64,000 nt of DNA, taken from assembly GCF_003987855.1 (NCBI RefSeq), contig NZ_RXIZ01000006.1:62001-126000 (forward strand), written 5' to 3'. The DNA is from Hyphomicrobium sp. GTDB taxonomy: Bacteria > Pseudomonadota > Alphaproteobacteria > Rhizobiales > Hyphomicrobiaceae. Below, one piece after another: positions 44,155 through 53,664 of the stretch (position 1 is its first letter; each line of letters starts with the position of its first letter). Under the pieces are notes generated by a model. That model searched no databases. It saw only the letters and a list, made by a program, of their open reading frames with translations, and was not told where the DNA came from. The position numbers were made by a program, and so were the translations under genes.

Positions 44155-45702
44155 ATGACACAGACTGGATATTCATTCACTGAACTGACGGAAGATGACG
44201 TTTGCCGCCTCGCGCAGGAGGTCGCCTTTCTTCTCCAGCCAGGCGACACGCTTGCTCTCGAGGGAGATCTCGGCGCTGGCAAATCGACGTTTGCCCGCGC
44301 CCTTATTCGCGCGATAGCCGGCAATTCCGAACTGGAGATCCCAAGCCCAACTTTCACGCTCGTGCAATCTTATGAGACCGCGCGCTTCGAGATAGCGCAT
44401 TTCGATCTCTATCGCTTGTCAGACCCGAACGAAATCGACGAACTCGGCCTCGATGCCGCGTTGGCGCGCGGGATTGCACTCATCGAGTGGCCTTCCCGAG
44501 CGGAGGGACGCATTCCGCTAGAGAGGGTAACGCTCAGACTGGACGAAGCATCCGAAATCGACCGCCGCAACATTTCGATGAGCTTCAACGGCGAGTTTGC
44601 CACGCGCTTGGATCGCTTCGCGGCAATTCATGGATTTCTCGACCGCGCGGGCTGGGGTGGTGCATCGACCGCCTTCAGCTATCTCCAGGGCGATGCCTCG
44701 CCGCGCCGCTACGCTCGACTTATCAAAGGCGATGGGACGCGCGCCATTCTGATGGACTCGCCTCAGCGGCCGGACGGACCAGCCATCCGCGGAGGCAAAT
44801 CCTACAGCGCTATCGCCCACCTTGCGGAAAGTGTCGATGCCTTCGTCGCCATCGATCGAACGCTCGAAGCGGCCGGACTTTCGGTGCCGCACATTCTCGC
44901 TGAAGATCTTGGCAATGGCCTGCTGTTGATCGAAGACTTCGGCGACAAGGTATTCGGGTCCGAAGTGAGGCAGGGGCGCAACCAAGAAGATCTTTGGAGA
45001 CGCGGCGTCGATGCGCTGCTCGCGGTACAAGCTTCGCCACCGCCGGCACGCCTCCCTGTGACTGACGATACGATATTCGAACTCCCATTGGCGGACACCG
45101 ATGTCCTCGAAATCGAGACGGAATTGCTGCTGGACTGGTATTGGCCTGCGCTTCGAACGAGCCCCGCACCCGAACACGCCCGCACCGAATTCAAGCGGTT
45201 ATGGCAACCAGTCTTCGATCGTGTGCTGAAGCAGCCCAAGACCTGGCTGCTCCGCGATTACCACTCGCCCAATCTTATCGCGCTCGACGATCGAAACCCG
45301 CCGCAAGACGTCGGAATCATCGATTTTCAGGACGCGATGATCGGCCCGGCCGCCTACGATCTCGTCTCCCTCCTGCAGGATGCGCGTGTCGACGTTTCGG
45401 ATAGTTTGGAAAAGCGACTCCTCGATCGCTATCTGGCCGCGATGTCCGTGCGGGATCCAGCCTTCGACAAAGAAGAATTCTTATTCGGATATGCCGCTCT
45501 CGGCGCACAGCGGAATACCAAGATCCTTGGGATCTTCGCGCGCCTCGCGATGCGTGACGGCAAACGCCAATATTTGGCGCATATGCCACGGATCTGGGGG
45601 TATCTCGAACGCGACCTTCAGCATGAGGCTCTCGCGCCGCTCCGGGCGTGGTATGACGCGAACCTGCCTCGGAACCTACGCCGGGAAGCCTTGAGTATAT
45701 AA
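44155..45702 (+). CDS. tsaE-amgK: TsaE-AmgK fusion: tRNA t6A ATPase joined to MurNAc/GlcNAc kinase
   Basis: Two enzymes in one 515-residue chain. Residues 1-150: TsaE, the ATPase of tRNA threonylcarbamoyladenosine synthesis, with Walker A GDLGAGKST (37-45), PSPTFTLVQSYE and HFDLYRL. Residues 165-515: aminoglycoside-phosphotransferase fold matching AmgK, the anomeric MurNAc/GlcNAc-1-kinase, with catalytic loop LLRDYHSPNLIAL, metal motif GIIDFQDAMIGPAAYDL, and a C-terminal helical region. The adjacent murU makes the AmgK assignment strong, because AmgK and MurU act in sequence. 24 bases separate the two genes. Confidence 0.92.
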   Translation: MTQTGYSFTELTEDDVCRLAQEVAFLLQPGDTLALEGDLGAGKSTFARALIRAIAGNSELEIPSPTFTLVQSYETARFEIAHFDLYRLSDPNEIDELGLDAALARGIALIEWPSRAEGRIPLERVTLRLDEASEIDRRNISMSFNGEFATRLDRFAAIHGFLDRAGWGGASTAFSYLQGDASPRRYARLIKGDGTRAILMDSPQRPDGPAIRGGKSYSAIAHLAESVDAFVAIDRTLEAAGLSVPHILAEDLGNGLLLIEDFGDKVFGSEVRQGRNQEDLWRRGVDALLAVQASPPPARLPVTDDTIFELPLADTDVLEIETELLLDWYWPALRTSPAPEHARTEFKRLWQPVFDRVLKQPKTWLLRDYHSPNLIALDDRNPPQDVGIIDFQDAMIGPAAYDLVSLLQDARVDVSDSLEKRLLDRYLAAMSVRDPAFDKEEFLFGYAALGAQRNTKILGIFARLAMRDGKRQYLAHMPRIWGYLERDLQHEALAPLRAWYDANLPRNLRREALSI

Positions 45703-45726
45703 ATCGATTTTCGGAGCGTATCGCTA

Positions 45727-46467
45727 ATGACTTCGCCCCCTCCCCCGACCAGCGCGTTCGTGCTTGCTGCCGGTATGGGGCAGCGAATGCGCCCCCTGAC
45801 GAACACTATTCCAAAGCCTCTCGTCGCCTTGGGCGGTAAGCCGCTGATCGATCACGTCCTGGATCGGCTCTCAGCCGCTGGCATCAAAAAGGTGGTCGTC
45901 AACGTCCACTATCTGGCGGATAAAATCGAATCCCATCTCTCGAAGCGGACGAAACCAAAGATCGTTTTTTCGGATGAGCGAAAGCGTTTGCTCGATACTG
46001 GTGGCGGCGTAATTCACGCGTTGCCAAAGCTCGGAGCTGGGCCGTTCGTCATCCACAATTCAGATTCCGTTTGGATCGAGGGCTTAGGGTCCAATCTCGA
46101 CCGGCTTCTCTGCACATGGGATCCGGACGCGATGGATAGTCTGATGCTTGTGGCTCCACTTGCAGCAAGCATCGGCTACGATGGGCTCGGCGATTTCCAA
46201 ATGGATCCGGCAGGACGGCTGACGCGACAGACGGGACCGAAGATGGCGCCGTTCGTGTTCGCAGGCGTTTCGATCGCCCATCCGCGCTTGTTTGATGGCG
46301 CACCCACGGGCGCGTTTTCCCTGAACAAGCTGTGGGACAAGGCGATTGATCGGGGAAGATTGTTTGGTCTTCGCCTCGAAGGCATCTGGATGCATGTCGG
46401 CACTCCGGACGCGCTCGCGGAAGCTGAAGCTACTCTGACCGAGCCGCTGACGACGAGCTCCGATTGA
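45727..46467 (+). CDS. murU: N-acetylmuramate alpha-1-phosphate uridylyltransferase MurU
   Basis: Nucleotidyltransferase that turns MurNAc-1-phosphate into UDP-MurNAc, bypassing the fosfomycin-sensitive MurA step. 246 residues. Signature VLAAGMGQRMRPLTNTIPKPL in part at 12-32, IHNSDSVWI near 101-109 (metal-binding Asp), and GVSIAHPRLF near 178. Partner of the upstream AmgK domain. Its TGA overlaps the addB ATG by one base. Confidence 0.92.
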   Translation: MTSPPPPTSAFVLAAGMGQRMRPLTNTIPKPLVALGGKPLIDHVLDRLSAAGIKKVVVNVHYLADKIESHLSKRTKPKIVFSDERKRLLDTGGGVIHALPKLGAGPFVIHNSDSVWIEGLGSNLDRLLCTWDPDAMDSLMLVAPLAASIGYDGLGDFQMDPAGRLTRQTGPKMAPFVFAGVSIAHPRLFDGAPTGAFSLNKLWDKAIDRGRLFGLRLEGIWMHVGTPDALAEAEATLTEPLTTSSD

Positions 46468-49400
46468 TGTCACCCAACGTCTTCACCCTTCCGCTCGGCG
46501 TGCCCTTTCTCGAAGCGCTGGCGCGTGCGATTTTAAACGGCGATCTGCCGCAAGCCGGTGGCAAACGGCCGGATGTCCTTACACTGCCGAAGATTACGTT
46601 GTTGTTGCCGACCCGCCGTGCCGCGCGTGCGGCGCGCGAAGCATTCCTTTCGGTCGCCGAAACGCGCGCACTGGTAATGCCCCGCATCCGCCCGATCTCA
46701 GAAAGTGACGGCGACAGCTCGCTGATCTCGAACCTCGTCGAACTGGGGCCATCAGGGATCGATGCATTGGAGCAGATCCCCGCGATCAGTGCGCTCGATC
46801 GGATGCTGGTTCTGATGCAGCTTGTCGCCCATTGGCGCAAAACGCTCGCCGGCGCTGAGTCTGCTACGAACAAGACGTCTTTGGGTTCAACGCCTGCCCA
46901 GGCCGCCCAACTCGCCGCCGAGCTTGCGAAGTTGATGGACGATATCGAACGCGAGAACGTTTCTCTTTCAGGAATTCAAGCGCTCGTCCCGGAAACCTAT
47001 TCCGAACATTGGAAGAAGACGGTCGACTTCCTGAAAATCGTCACCGAATTCTGGCCCACCTATTTGGGACAAAACGGTTTGACTTCGCCCGAGGCCCGCC
47101 GAAATGCGGCGATCCTCGCCGAAACGCAGCGCATTTCGAAGCTGAAGCCAACCGATGTCGTTATCGTCGCGGGCGTCACCGGGTCTATTCCCGCGACCGT
47201 AGAGCTGATGCGCGCAGTTTCCACCCACGCCTCCGGTGCGGTCGTTCTGCCCGCGCTGGACAAAACGCTCGACATCGAGAGTTGGAACGCCATCAGGCCC
47301 ACTCATCCGGAGCACCCGCAATTCGGATTGAAAAAGCTGCTCGACGAACTCGCAATCGATCGGAGCGACGTCCAGGATCTTGCGGGCATAGCTATCGACG
47401 CCGAACGCCGAACGCGATCTGTCTTCTTCAGCGAAGCAATGCGTCCGTCCGCAACCACGCATCGTTGGCATGACTTCACGAGCCACGTCGATCGCGCTGC
47501 ACTCTCTCGCGCATTATCATCCGTATCTCGGATCAACGCCCCGTCCGCTCAAGACGAAGCCGAATTAATTGCACTCATTTTGCGAGAAGCTATCGAAACG
47601 CCCGGCCGGACAGCCGCGCTCGTTTCCCCAGATCGCCTGCTCGCGCGTCGCGTTGCCATACGTCTGGAAGCTTGGGGTATTCGCGTCGATGACAGCGCCG
47701 GCCGCCCGTTCGCCAAGACTGTCCCCGGCGCTTTCCTTGCGTTGGTGATCAACGCCGTGGTTTCGAGATTTGCACCTGCCGAGACGATGGCGCTGCTTCG
47801 CCATCCGTTGTGCCGCATGGGCTTTGCGACGTTCGATATTCGCCGCTTTGCGCGCGCCTTGGAAATCAGCGCTTTTCGGCGGCCGTATCTTGGCCGCGGC
47901 ATCGAAGGTATCCTGGCCGGGCTGGAGAATGCGGATCTGGACGAAGATCACCGCAAACACAGGGCAGCCGAACGGCTGTGGCCAGAAGATATCCAGGGCG
48001 CCCGTGCCGTCATTACGAAAATGACCGAAGCGTTCCAGCCTTTGAACGACCTCTATGAAATCGATGCCAAACATCGCCTCGCCGATCTCGCCCGCGCGCA
48101 TGCCGCGACCGCTGAAGCGCTGGCATCATTACCCGCCGAGAACGAAAGTGATGGTCCGGCCGAAGCAAATCCGCTTTGGCAGGGCGAAGCCGGTGATGTT
48201 GCTTCCCGCTTTTTCGCCGACCTTCTGAAACCGGAGACGCCGAACATCGAGATCCAGGCTTCTGATTATGCCGATCTCTATGCCACCCTCCTCGCGCGGG
48301 AGAATGTCCGCGAACGAAGACCTGTCCACCCACGTATCGCGATCTGGGGCCCGTTCGAAGCGCGATTGCAGCAGCCCGACGTTCTCGTGGTCGGCTCATT
48401 GAACGAAGGCACTTGGCCCGAAGCCGCTGAGCCAGGAGCCTGGCTCAATCGCCCGATGCGAAGCGAACTCGGACTTCCTTCACCGGAAGAGGAAACGGGC
48501 CGCGCCGCTCATGACTTCGTCTCTCTGCTTGGCGCCGACACCGTCTATCTCACGCGCGCTGAAAAAATCGACGGCGTGCCAACAGTTCCATCGCGCTGGC
48601 TGATGCGCATCGCCGCCCTCCTCGAAGGAATGGACTTGCAGCACGTTCTCGATGCGAAAAAACCTTGGCTCGCATGGGCGCGGGCACGCGATCACATTGA
48701 TCCGGCCAAGAGACGAACCATTCTCGCTCCCGAACCTCGACCTCCCGTCTCTGTTCGCCCGCGAAAGATGAGCGTCACCGAAATCGAACGCTGGACGAGC
48801 AATCCTTACGCCATCTTCGCGCGGCACATACTGAAGGTGGACCCGCTCCCAGAACTTGGCGCTGCGCCGGACGCAAGTCTCCGAGGCGGCCTCGTTCATA
48901 AGGTGATGTCGGACTTTGCGAAGAAATTTCCTTCGGATCTTCCCAACAATCCCTCAGCCGAACTCGAACAAATCGCGACGACCGTCCTTCAGCGTTTTAC
49001 GGGTCAAGCGCGTATTGCGGCCTTCTGGGTGCCACGCCTCAAGCGCTTTCTCGACTGGTTCGCGCTCACCGAGGCCGCGCGCCGGCATGGCGTGAGGAGC
49101 GTTATTGCCGAGACATCCGGTAGTCTCGTGCTCGATGCTCCGGGCGGGCCATTTCGGCTAACGGCGCGCGCTGACCGGATCGACGACAAGGGCGGATCAA
49201 TCATCATCACGGACTATAAGACGGGCGCAGCACCAAGCGATGCCGCGGTCAAATCCGGCAGTTCGCCCCAGTTGCCGCTGGAAGCCGCGATTGCGCTCGG
49301 CGATTCAGGATTCCCGCACCTTGCCGGCCGCACGATCGACGCGCTTCGCTACATCCGCGCGTCGGGCAGCGAACCACCGGGCGAAGAGCGCATCGTGAAA

Positions 49401-49592
49401 GTCGACGACGTGGCCGCGTTAGCCGAGCAATCCCAGCAAGGTCTTGCGCAGCTGATCGCAAGCTTCGACGATCCCGAAACGCCCTACCGCGCCATCCGGC
49501 GACCTGGCTATCGCTACGACTATGACGCTTACGCTCATCTCGCCCGCGTGGCGGAATGGTCAGCCCACGTCGAAGATGAGGTTTCGACATGA
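46467..49592 (+). CDS. addB: double-strand break repair protein AddB
   Basis: Nuclease/Chi-recognition subunit of the AddAB helicase-nuclease that resects DNA ends for RecA. 1041 residues: N-terminal inactive helicase part with LLLPTRRAARAAREAFL near 50-66; middle HPRIAIWGPFEARLQQPDVLVVGSLNEGTWP pieces near 610-650; C-terminal PD-(D/E)xK nuclease with VHKVM, DRIDDKG and ITDYKTG near 910. Only one cysteine is present (HPLCRMG), so the four-Cys Fe-S clasp of Bacillus AddB is missing; the position before the nuclease reads TSNPYAIFARHIL instead of a Cys-containing motif. ATG overlaps murU, TGA overlaps addA. Confidence 0.93.
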   Translation: MSPNVFTLPLGVPFLEALARAILNGDLPQAGGKRPDVLTLPKITLLLPTRRAARAAREAFLSVAETRALVMPRIRPISESDGDSSLISNLVELGPSGIDALEQIPAISALDRMLVLMQLVAHWRKTLAGAESATNKTSLGSTPAQAAQLAAELAKLMDDIERENVSLSGIQALVPETYSEHWKKTVDFLKIVTEFWPTYLGQNGLTSPEARRNAAILAETQRISKLKPTDVVIVAGVTGSIPATVELMRAVSTHASGAVVLPALDKTLDIESWNAIRPTHPEHPQFGLKKLLDELAIDRSDVQDLAGIAIDAERRTRSVFFSEAMRPSATTHRWHDFTSHVDRAALSRALSSVSRINAPSAQDEAELIALILREAIETPGRTAALVSPDRLLARRVAIRLEAWGIRVDDSAGRPFAKTVPGAFLALVINAVVSRFAPAETMALLRHPLCRMGFATFDIRRFARALEISAFRRPYLGRGIEGILAGLENADLDEDHRKHRAAERLWPEDIQGARAVITKMTEAFQPLNDLYEIDAKHRLADLARAHAATAEALASLPAENESDGPAEANPLWQGEAGDVASRFFADLLKPETPNIEIQASDYADLYATLLARENVRERRPVHPRIAIWGPFEARLQQPDVLVVGSLNEGTWPEAAEPGAWLNRPMRSELGLPSPEEETGRAAHDFVSLLGADTVYLTRAEKIDGVPTVPSRWLMRIAALLEGMDLQHVLDAKKPWLAWARARDHIDPAKRRTILAPEPRPPVSVRPRKMSVTEIERWTSNPYAIFARHILKVDPLPELGAAPDASLRGGLVHKVMSDFAKKFPSDLPNNPSAELEQIATTVLQRFTGQARIAAFWVPRLKRFLDWFALTEAARRHGVRSVIAETSGSLVLDAPGGPFRLTARADRIDDKGGSIIITDYKTGAAPSDAAVKSGSSPQLPLEAAIALGDSGFPHLAGRTIDALRYIRASGSEPPGEERIVKVDDVAALAEQSQQGLAQLIASFDDPETPYRAIRRPGYRYDYDAYAHLARVAEWSAHVEDEVST

Positions 49593-52500
49593 ACCTCGAA
49601 GTAAAAAGAATAACGATCGACGAGATTCGTCTCGATACCAACGCAAACCAGAACGCCGCATCACATCCTGAGAATTCCGCTTGGGTTGCCGCGAACGCGG
49701 GCACCGGCAAAACGCACGTTCTGACTCTGCGGGTCTTGCGGCTGCTGCTTGCCGGAACCCGCCCCGAGCGCATTCTTTGCCTCACGTTCACCAAGGCCGC
49801 GGCAGCCGAGATGTCGAAGCGCGTCTTCGATCGGCTCGCAAGCTGGGTCACGATGAATGACGAAGCCCTGCGCGCCGATCTTCGAACGGTAACCGCCAGC
49901 GAACCATCCGGCGACTTGCTCGCGCGCGCACGCACGCTCTTCGCCCATGCCATCGAAACGCCGGGAGGCCTGAAAGTACAAACCATTCACGCCTTCGCTG
50001 AGCGTCTCCTCCAACGGTTTCCGATCGAAGCAGGCGTAGCTCCAGATTTCAAAATCCTTGACGACGTCGCTGCCGGCGATCTGAAGGCCGACGCCATAGA
50101 AGCCGTGCTGACGCGAGCAACGGCCAATCCCATGTCGCCTCTAGGTGAAGCGCTGAACGTCATCATTCGCTACGCGGCTGACTCGCAGTTCGATCAGCTC
50201 ATCTCCAAAGCCGTCGAAGAGCGCAAATGGCTCGAGGCTGCAGCGCACGGGCGATCGCCCCAGTTCGTTGAAGAACTGCGTGCAATGGATGCCTTTTTGC
50301 GGCGTGAATTGCGGGTTCGTTCCGGCGTCGCAGCATCCGATCTTCATAGCGAATGTGCCGGTGTTCTATCGGCAGCAGAACTTCGTGAGCTTTGCGAACT
50401 TCTCGCTACCGGCGGCAGCGTTGACAATGGCCACGGCACAAAACTCGCGCAAGCGTTGGCAGAAACCGACCATCGCCGCAAAGCCGAGCTTCTTGCAGAC
50501 TACTTCCTGATCGAGAAAGGCGAAGCAAAACGTAAGAGCCTGCTGGCGAAGGCGCTCGCACAGTCGAAGCCGGGGCTCCATGATCGCTGCCAGCGCGCAC
50601 AAGAAAACTTCTTCGAACTCACCCAGGAGTTGCGAGCGCTAGCGCTCGTTGAAGCCTCTCTTGCGCTTTATCAGGTCGCAGGTCACGTGCTTCGGCACTA
50701 CGCTGCTGCCCGCAACGCCGCCGGTGCGCTCGATTTCGATGACCTCATTCTAAAGACCCGCGATCTTCTCACGAGCGAGAACGGCCAGACGAAATGGGTG
50801 CTGTTCAAGCTCGATGGCGGGCTCGATCATATCCTCGTCGACGAAGCGCAGGATACCAGCCCCGAGCAATGGGAGATCGTGGCTGCCCTTGCGAAGGAAT
50901 TTTTTTCCGATGTCGGCGCCGGCGCGATGACACGCACGGTCTTTGCCGTCGGCGATGAGAAGCAATCGATCTATTCCTTCCAGGGCGCCGCGCCTGAGAT
51001 GTTCGCGAAGATGGGACAGACCTTCGCCGAACTCGCCATGCAGGCTGAGCGAACCTGGAAGCGCATCCCGCTCACCCTGTCGTTCCGCACCGTCGCCCCG
51101 GTTCTCTCCGCTGTCGATCTCGTCTTCCGCGATCCGACGCGAGCACCCGGATTGACCGCTGACAATTCCGCTGTAGGCCATGTTGCCAATCGTATCGGAC
51201 ATGCGGGACTGGTCGAGATCTGGGAGACCGAGAAGTTCGAGGACGCCCCTGACGCGGATCCTTGGCAGCCGCTGTCTGACGTGAAGGAGCAGTCCCCGGC
51301 GAACCGCCTGGCGGACCGTATCGCGGATACGATCAAAACCTGGATCGCTAACAAAGAGCGCTTGCAATCCGAGAATAGGCCGATCACGCCAGGCGATATT
51401 CTGATCCTCGTGCGCAAGCGCATGCCATTCGCGGTGCCTATGGTTGCGGCCCTGAAACGTCGCGGCATCGCTGTCGCCGGCTCCGATCGCGTCCGGCTTA
51501 TGGATCAGATCGCGGTCCAGGACCTCATGGTTCTCGGGGATTTTCTGACATTGCCGGAAGACGACCTGGCGCTCGCGACTGTTCTCAAGAGCCCGCTGTT
51601 CGATCTCGACGATCACGACCTTCTCGCGATCACGCGTGAACGCGGCGCGAAAACGCTGTGGCGCGCGTTGATTGACAGGTCTGGCGACAAGCCTGAATTC
51701 GCATTCGCAACGGAGACGTTGAAGCGGTGGCGCGCGAAAGCCGACTTCATGCCCCCGTTCGAATTCTTCGCCGGCATCCTGGAGAGGGATGGCATGCGCG
51801 AACGAATGCTCAATCGCCTTGGACTTGAAGCGGCAGACGTGATCGACGAATTCCTCGATCTCGCCCTGTCCTATGATGAAAGTGATCCGCCGTCGCTGAC
51901 CCAGTTCTTGGCAAAGCTCCGCGCTGCCAATCCTGAGGTGAAACGCGACATGGACCATGGTCGGGACGAGGTTCGCGTCATGACAGTCCACGGTGCTAAA
52001 GGGTTGGAAGCGCCGATTGTCTTTCTTCCCGATACCTGCACCACCGCCTCGGGCGAAGATGCCGTCTCGCGGCTGATAAAGCTTGACCTCGGCGGTCCGG
52101 AAGAGCTTCCGCAGCCGATCGTCTGGACCGTCAAGGGTACATCTAAAATTCCGGCGGTGGCGAACGCGCGCGCAGAGAAGGACGCCCGAGAGGCGGAGGA
52201 GCGCAATCGTCTGCTCTACGTCGCGATGACCCGAGCGAGAGACAGGCTCTACATTTCTGGGTTCGAAGGGAAGAAGGGCAGGGCTGCTGGCTGCTGGTAT
52301 GAGCTCATGTCGGACGCGCTCACTCCAACAATGACAGAGATTGTCGGCGACAACGGCAAGAAAATCTGGCGTCGGGAAACGCCACAAGTGGCAGCTCCTG
52401 AAAAGCCAAAACATGAAAAAGGCGTCGCCGGCCAAGCGCTCGCCCGGCCCGACTTCGCCAACACACGGGCCCCTGCAGAGCCAAAACTATCGGTGCCGCT

Positions 52501-53173
52501 CGCGCCATCGCGCCTTGAGCCCTATGCGCCGGACTTAGAAGGCGAGCCATCCTTCCCGCCGAAACGTGATGCTGGATCGACGAACGACAACCCGTCGCCG
52601 CTTGCGTCAGGAGGCGCGGACCGCTTTCTTCGCGGCACGATCACCCACGCTCTCCTTCAGCATCTACCCGAGGTCGATGCCAAGCGTTGGGCGGAAATCG
52701 CCACGTCGTTTGTCGAGAAACGCGGTGCAGCGCTTGGAACAAAAATCCGCGCCAATATAGTCAGCGAAACGCTCGCGGTTCTAAGAGACCCCCGCTTCCA
52801 CGCAATCTTTGGACCGGGAAGCGTCGCCGAGGCGCCTCTGGCTGCCGTTATCCCTCGACCCTCCGGAGCGGGCCCAGCGCTCGACCTTTCCGGGCAGATT
52901 GATCGCATCGCTATAACGGACGACGAAGTCCTGATCGTCGATTACAAGACGAACCGACCGCCGCCCGCGGAAGTGCATCAAGTTGCAGACGCTTATCTTT
53001 ATCAGCTGGCCGCCTACCGCTTGGCGCTAAGCGAAATTTATCCCGATAAGCTTGTCCGCGCCGCACTCCTCTGGACGGATGGGCCGCGACTCATGGAAGT
53101 TCCTGCCAACGTTCTCGACGCTTTTACCACCCGCCTTTGGAGCCTGGATTTGGGGAGCCTTGACGCTGTTTGA
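49589..53173 (+). CDS. addA: double-strand break repair helicase AddA
   Basis: UvrD/Rep-type helicase-nuclease subunit of AddAB. 1194 residues: Walker A ANAGTGKTHVL near 33-43, motif II ILVDEAQDTSPEQWE near 412-426, motif III FAVGDEKQSIYSFQGA, later MTVHGAKGLEAPIV and LLYVAMTRARDRLYI, and a C-terminal nuclease with FLRGTITHALLQHL and VLIVDYKTNRPP. The ATG overlaps the addB stop by four bases. Complete; no missing motif. trxA follows 96 bases later. Confidence 0.97.
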   Translation: MNLEVKRITIDEIRLDTNANQNAASHPENSAWVAANAGTGKTHVLTLRVLRLLLAGTRPERILCLTFTKAAAAEMSKRVFDRLASWVTMNDEALRADLRTVTASEPSGDLLARARTLFAHAIETPGGLKVQTIHAFAERLLQRFPIEAGVAPDFKILDDVAAGDLKADAIEAVLTRATANPMSPLGEALNVIIRYAADSQFDQLISKAVEERKWLEAAAHGRSPQFVEELRAMDAFLRRELRVRSGVAASDLHSECAGVLSAAELRELCELLATGGSVDNGHGTKLAQALAETDHRRKAELLADYFLIEKGEAKRKSLLAKALAQSKPGLHDRCQRAQENFFELTQELRALALVEASLALYQVAGHVLRHYAAARNAAGALDFDDLILKTRDLLTSENGQTKWVLFKLDGGLDHILVDEAQDTSPEQWEIVAALAKEFFSDVGAGAMTRTVFAVGDEKQSIYSFQGAAPEMFAKMGQTFAELAMQAERTWKRIPLTLSFRTVAPVLSAVDLVFRDPTRAPGLTADNSAVGHVANRIGHAGLVEIWETEKFEDAPDADPWQPLSDVKEQSPANRLADRIADTIKTWIANKERLQSENRPITPGDILILVRKRMPFAVPMVAALKRRGIAVAGSDRVRLMDQIAVQDLMVLGDFLTLPEDDLALATVLKSPLFDLDDHDLLAITRERGAKTLWRALIDRSGDKPEFAFATETLKRWRAKADFMPPFEFFAGILERDGMRERMLNRLGLEAADVIDEFLDLALSYDESDPPSLTQFLAKLRAANPEVKRDMDHGRDEVRVMTVHGAKGLEAPIVFLPDTCTTASGEDAVSRLIKLDLGGPEELPQPIVWTVKGTSKIPAVANARAEKDAREAEERNRLLYVAMTRARDRLYISGFEGKKGRAAGCWYELMSDALTPTMTEIVGDNGKKIWRRETPQVAAPEKPKHEKGVAGQALARPDFANTRAPAEPKLSVPLAPSRLEPYAPDLEGEPSFPPKRDAGSTNDNPSPLASGGADRFLRGTITHALLQHLPEVDAKRWAEIATSFVEKRGAALGTKIRANIVSETLAVLRDPRFHAIFGPGSVAEAPLAAVIPRPSGAGPALDLSGQIDRIAITDDEVLIVDYKTNRPPPAEVHQVADAYLYQLAAYRLALSEIYPDKLVRAALLWTDGPRLMEVPANVLDAFTTRLWSLDLGSLDAV

Positions 53174-53269
53174 GCCAATCCCTACTTCTTGGGTCGGTTT
53201 TTGAATTGCCCGCAACCGAGGCAAACGGGTCTGGTGATGAAATCCAGCCCGGAAATGGAGAATAATCAG

Positions 53270-53602
53270 ATGTCTAGCGCAGTGACAGATGCAAGCTTCG
53301 AAGCCGAAGTCTTGAAGTCCAGCGAACCTGTTGTCGTGGACTTTCATGCCCAGTGGTGCGGTCCGTGCAAGGCCATGGCTCCGGCCCTTGACCAAGTCGC
53401 CAAGGAAATGGCGGGCAAAGTGAAGGTCGTCAAAGTCGATGTCGACGAAAACCCTCAGGTGACCGGCCATTATGGCATTCGTGCTATGCCGACACTGCTG
53501 GTCTTCAAGGACGGTAAAGTCGCAGCTCAGCACACCGGCGCGATCGTTCAGAAGAAGAAGCTCGAAGACTGGATCAACTCGAGCGTCTCCGCTTCCGTTT
53601 AA
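53270..53602 (+). CDS. trxA: thioredoxin TrxA
   Basis: Cytosolic thioredoxin, 110 residues. FHAQWCGPCKAMAP gives the redox pair; D30-type buried Asp and the cis-Pro loop IRAMPTLLVFKDGKV are present. The ATG at 53270 is chosen for GGAG nine bases upstream; earlier ATGs at 53237 and 53255 remain possible. It ends in a strong bidirectional terminator. The addB-addA-trxA-folC order of related genomes is broken here by three genes between trxA and folC. Confidence 0.96.
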   Translation: MSSAVTDASFEAEVLKSSEPVVVDFHAQWCGPCKAMAPALDQVAKEMAGKVKVVKVDVDENPQVTGHYGIRAMPTLLVFKDGKVAAQHTGAIVQKKKLEDWINSSVSASV

Positions 53603-53623
53603 GTCTAGTCGAACTTCGAATAA

Positions 53624-53653
53624 GAAAAGCCCCGCATTACCGCGGGGCTTTTC
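53624..53653. terminator. bidirectional terminator between trxA and the isochorismatase gene
   Basis: GAAAAGCCCCGC (53624-53635) pairs perfectly with GCGGGGCTTTTC (53642-53653) around six bases. T-rich on both strands, it serves trxA and the convergent hydrolase gene. Confidence 0.9.
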
Positions 53654-53664
53654 GTTTAAGCGGA

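Noticed and set aside
50750..52435. 561-codon open frame antisense to addA
   Set aside because: Arg/His-rich composition typical of the complement of GC-rich coding DNA; addA itself has every helicase and nuclease motif.
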